Of a stretch of 64,000 nt of DNA, positions 63,093-64,000 are shown piece by piece. The number at the start of each line of letters is the position of its first letter. Within the stretch, counting starts at the first letter, position 1. The notes under the pieces were generated by a model. That model worked only from the letters and a program-made list of their open reading frames with translations, was not told where the DNA came from and made no database searches. The stretch is taken from positions 9,507,709 to 9,571,708 of the forward strand of contig CM064573.1 of the NCBI GenBank assembly GCA_032716605.1, in the 5' to 3' direction. The DNA is from Paralithodes platypus. Lineage: Eukaryota > Arthropoda > Malacostraca > Decapoda > Lithodidae. The position numbers were made by a program, and so were the translations under genes.

Positions 63093-64000
63093 CGTGACCA
63101 ATGAGGAGAGACGTAAACACAGTGACGTCATCAGCCTAACAGTTTGACCAATAAGGAGACGTAAACACAGTGACGTCATCAGCCTACAGTTTGACCAATA
63201 AGGAGTGAGAGATTTAAACACACTTGACGTCATCAGCCCTAACAGTTTTAACCAATGAGGAGAGATGTAAACCCAGTGACTTTCATCAGCCTAACAGTTT
63301 TAACCAATGAGGAAAGGGAACGTAAACACATGACATCATCCATCCCTAACAGTTTTTAACCAATGAGGATGGTTGGATGTAACCAGTGACGTCATCAGCC
63401 TCCCTAACACTTGAAACCAATGACTAGGGATTAACAGTGACGTCATCAGCCTAACAGTTTGACCAATGAGGAGGGATGTAAACACAGTGACATCATCAGC
63501 CTAACAGTTTGACCAATGAGGAGAGACGTAAACACAGTGACGTCATCAGCCTAACAGTTTAACCAATGAGGAGAGATGTAAACACAGTGACGTCATCAGC
63601 CTAACAGTTTAACCAATGAGGAGGGACGTAAACACAGTGACATCATCAGCCTAACAGTTTGACCAATAAGGAGAGACGTAAACACAGTGACGTCATCAGC
63701 CTAACAGTTTGACCAATGAGGAGGGATGTAAACACAGTGACGTCATCAGTCTAACAGTTTGACCAATGAGGAGAGATGTAAACACAGTGACATCATCAGC
63801 CTAACAGTTTAACCAATGAGGAGGGACGTAAACACAGTGACGTCATCAGCCTAACAGTTTAACCAATGAGGTGAGACGTAAACACAGTGACGTCATCAGC
63901 CTAACAGTTTAACCAATGAGGAGGGACGTAAACACAGTGACGTCATCAGCCTAACAGTTTAACCAATGAGGAGAGATGTAAACACAGTGACGTCATCAGC
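63093..64000. repeat. 50-bp satellite, ~18 copies, CCAAT and CRE-like site per unit
   Basis: The unit is GTTTGACCAATGAGGAGAGA, then CGTAAACACAGTGACGTCAT, then CAGCCTAACA. The first third (63150-63430) is disordered, with small insertions. From about 63430 units are regular 50-mers. Most units carry palindromic TGACGTCA and a few carry TGACATCA. The array runs off the right window edge. Confidence 0.95.

Noticed and set aside
63093..64000. Homology between the two 50-bp arrays (both have a 50-bp period and contain GTGACCAAT)
   Set aside because: Outside that 9-bp match the units do not align. The equal period is most likely coincidence.

Overview
This is repeat-dense eukaryotic genomic DNA. 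The evidence points to an arthropod, most likely a decapod crustacean. It contains an interstitial (TTAGG)n telomere-type tract and very long (CA)n, (GA)n and (AT)n microsatellites. It also holds several non-LTR retrotransposon families, tRNA-derived SINEs and TTAA-flanked foldback elements. The species assignment is an inference. I found no host protein-coding gene I could support. Every recognisable coding sequence belongs to a mobile element, and all are truncated or broken.

Layout. 1-3.3 kb: an inverted CR1-like reverse transcriptase fragment, a ~37-copy minisatellite and degenerate GA/GT microsatellite. 3.4-16.5 kb: a mosaic of short foldback elements (called here A, B, C, H and I), SINE heads, several minisatellites, a palindrome built around telomere-type repeats, and a perfect 86-bp inverted repeat. 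16.5-21.9 kb: a probable solo LTR inside a C element, an RTE-like LINE remnant, and a 5'-truncated LINE with an open reverse transcriptase. 21.9-31.4 kb: a non-autonomous LTR retrotransposon in the tandem form LTR-internal-LTR-internal-LTR, with one target-site duplication around the whole array. 31.4-42.2 kb: SINEs, B/C/H elements, long (CA)n, a broken CR1-like LINE, and an A element carrying two B insertions.

42.3-48.9 kb is the most distinctive locus. It is a DNA transposon with ~445-bp terminal inverted repeats and a ~1,210-codon transposase-like gene. The gene combines N-terminal Cys/His clusters with a C-terminal XPG/FEN1-like nuclease, the combination I associate with the Academ superfamily. 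One frameshift and one in-frame stop break it. Its left terminus has grown into a 34-copy tandem array of a 50-bp unit, while the right end keeps one copy. 49-64 kb: more A/B/C elements, a hAT-type element with a perfect 8-bp duplication, an RTE-like LINE between inverted-repeat arms, long microsatellites, four 3' fragments of one LINE family across the window (three of them outside this interval or at its edges), and a terminal 50-bp satellite in which nearly every unit carries a CCAAT box and a TGACGTCA (or TGACATCA) site.

How the pieces relate. TTAA is the shared insertion target. A, B, C, H and I copies sit in one another with TTAA on both sides, so insertion order can be read directly. 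Family conventions used below: A, ~175-210 bp, nearly palindromic, ends CCCTTCTGTACCGG; B, ~320 bp (short form) or ~365 bp (long form), with the core GGCTCGCTATCGCTCGCC; C, ~380 bp, with a related core; H, 421 bp, ends CCCTTTCGCTGCGGG; I, ~210 bp, ends GCCGGTATCACACGAG. Plus orientation for B and C means that core reads on the + strand.
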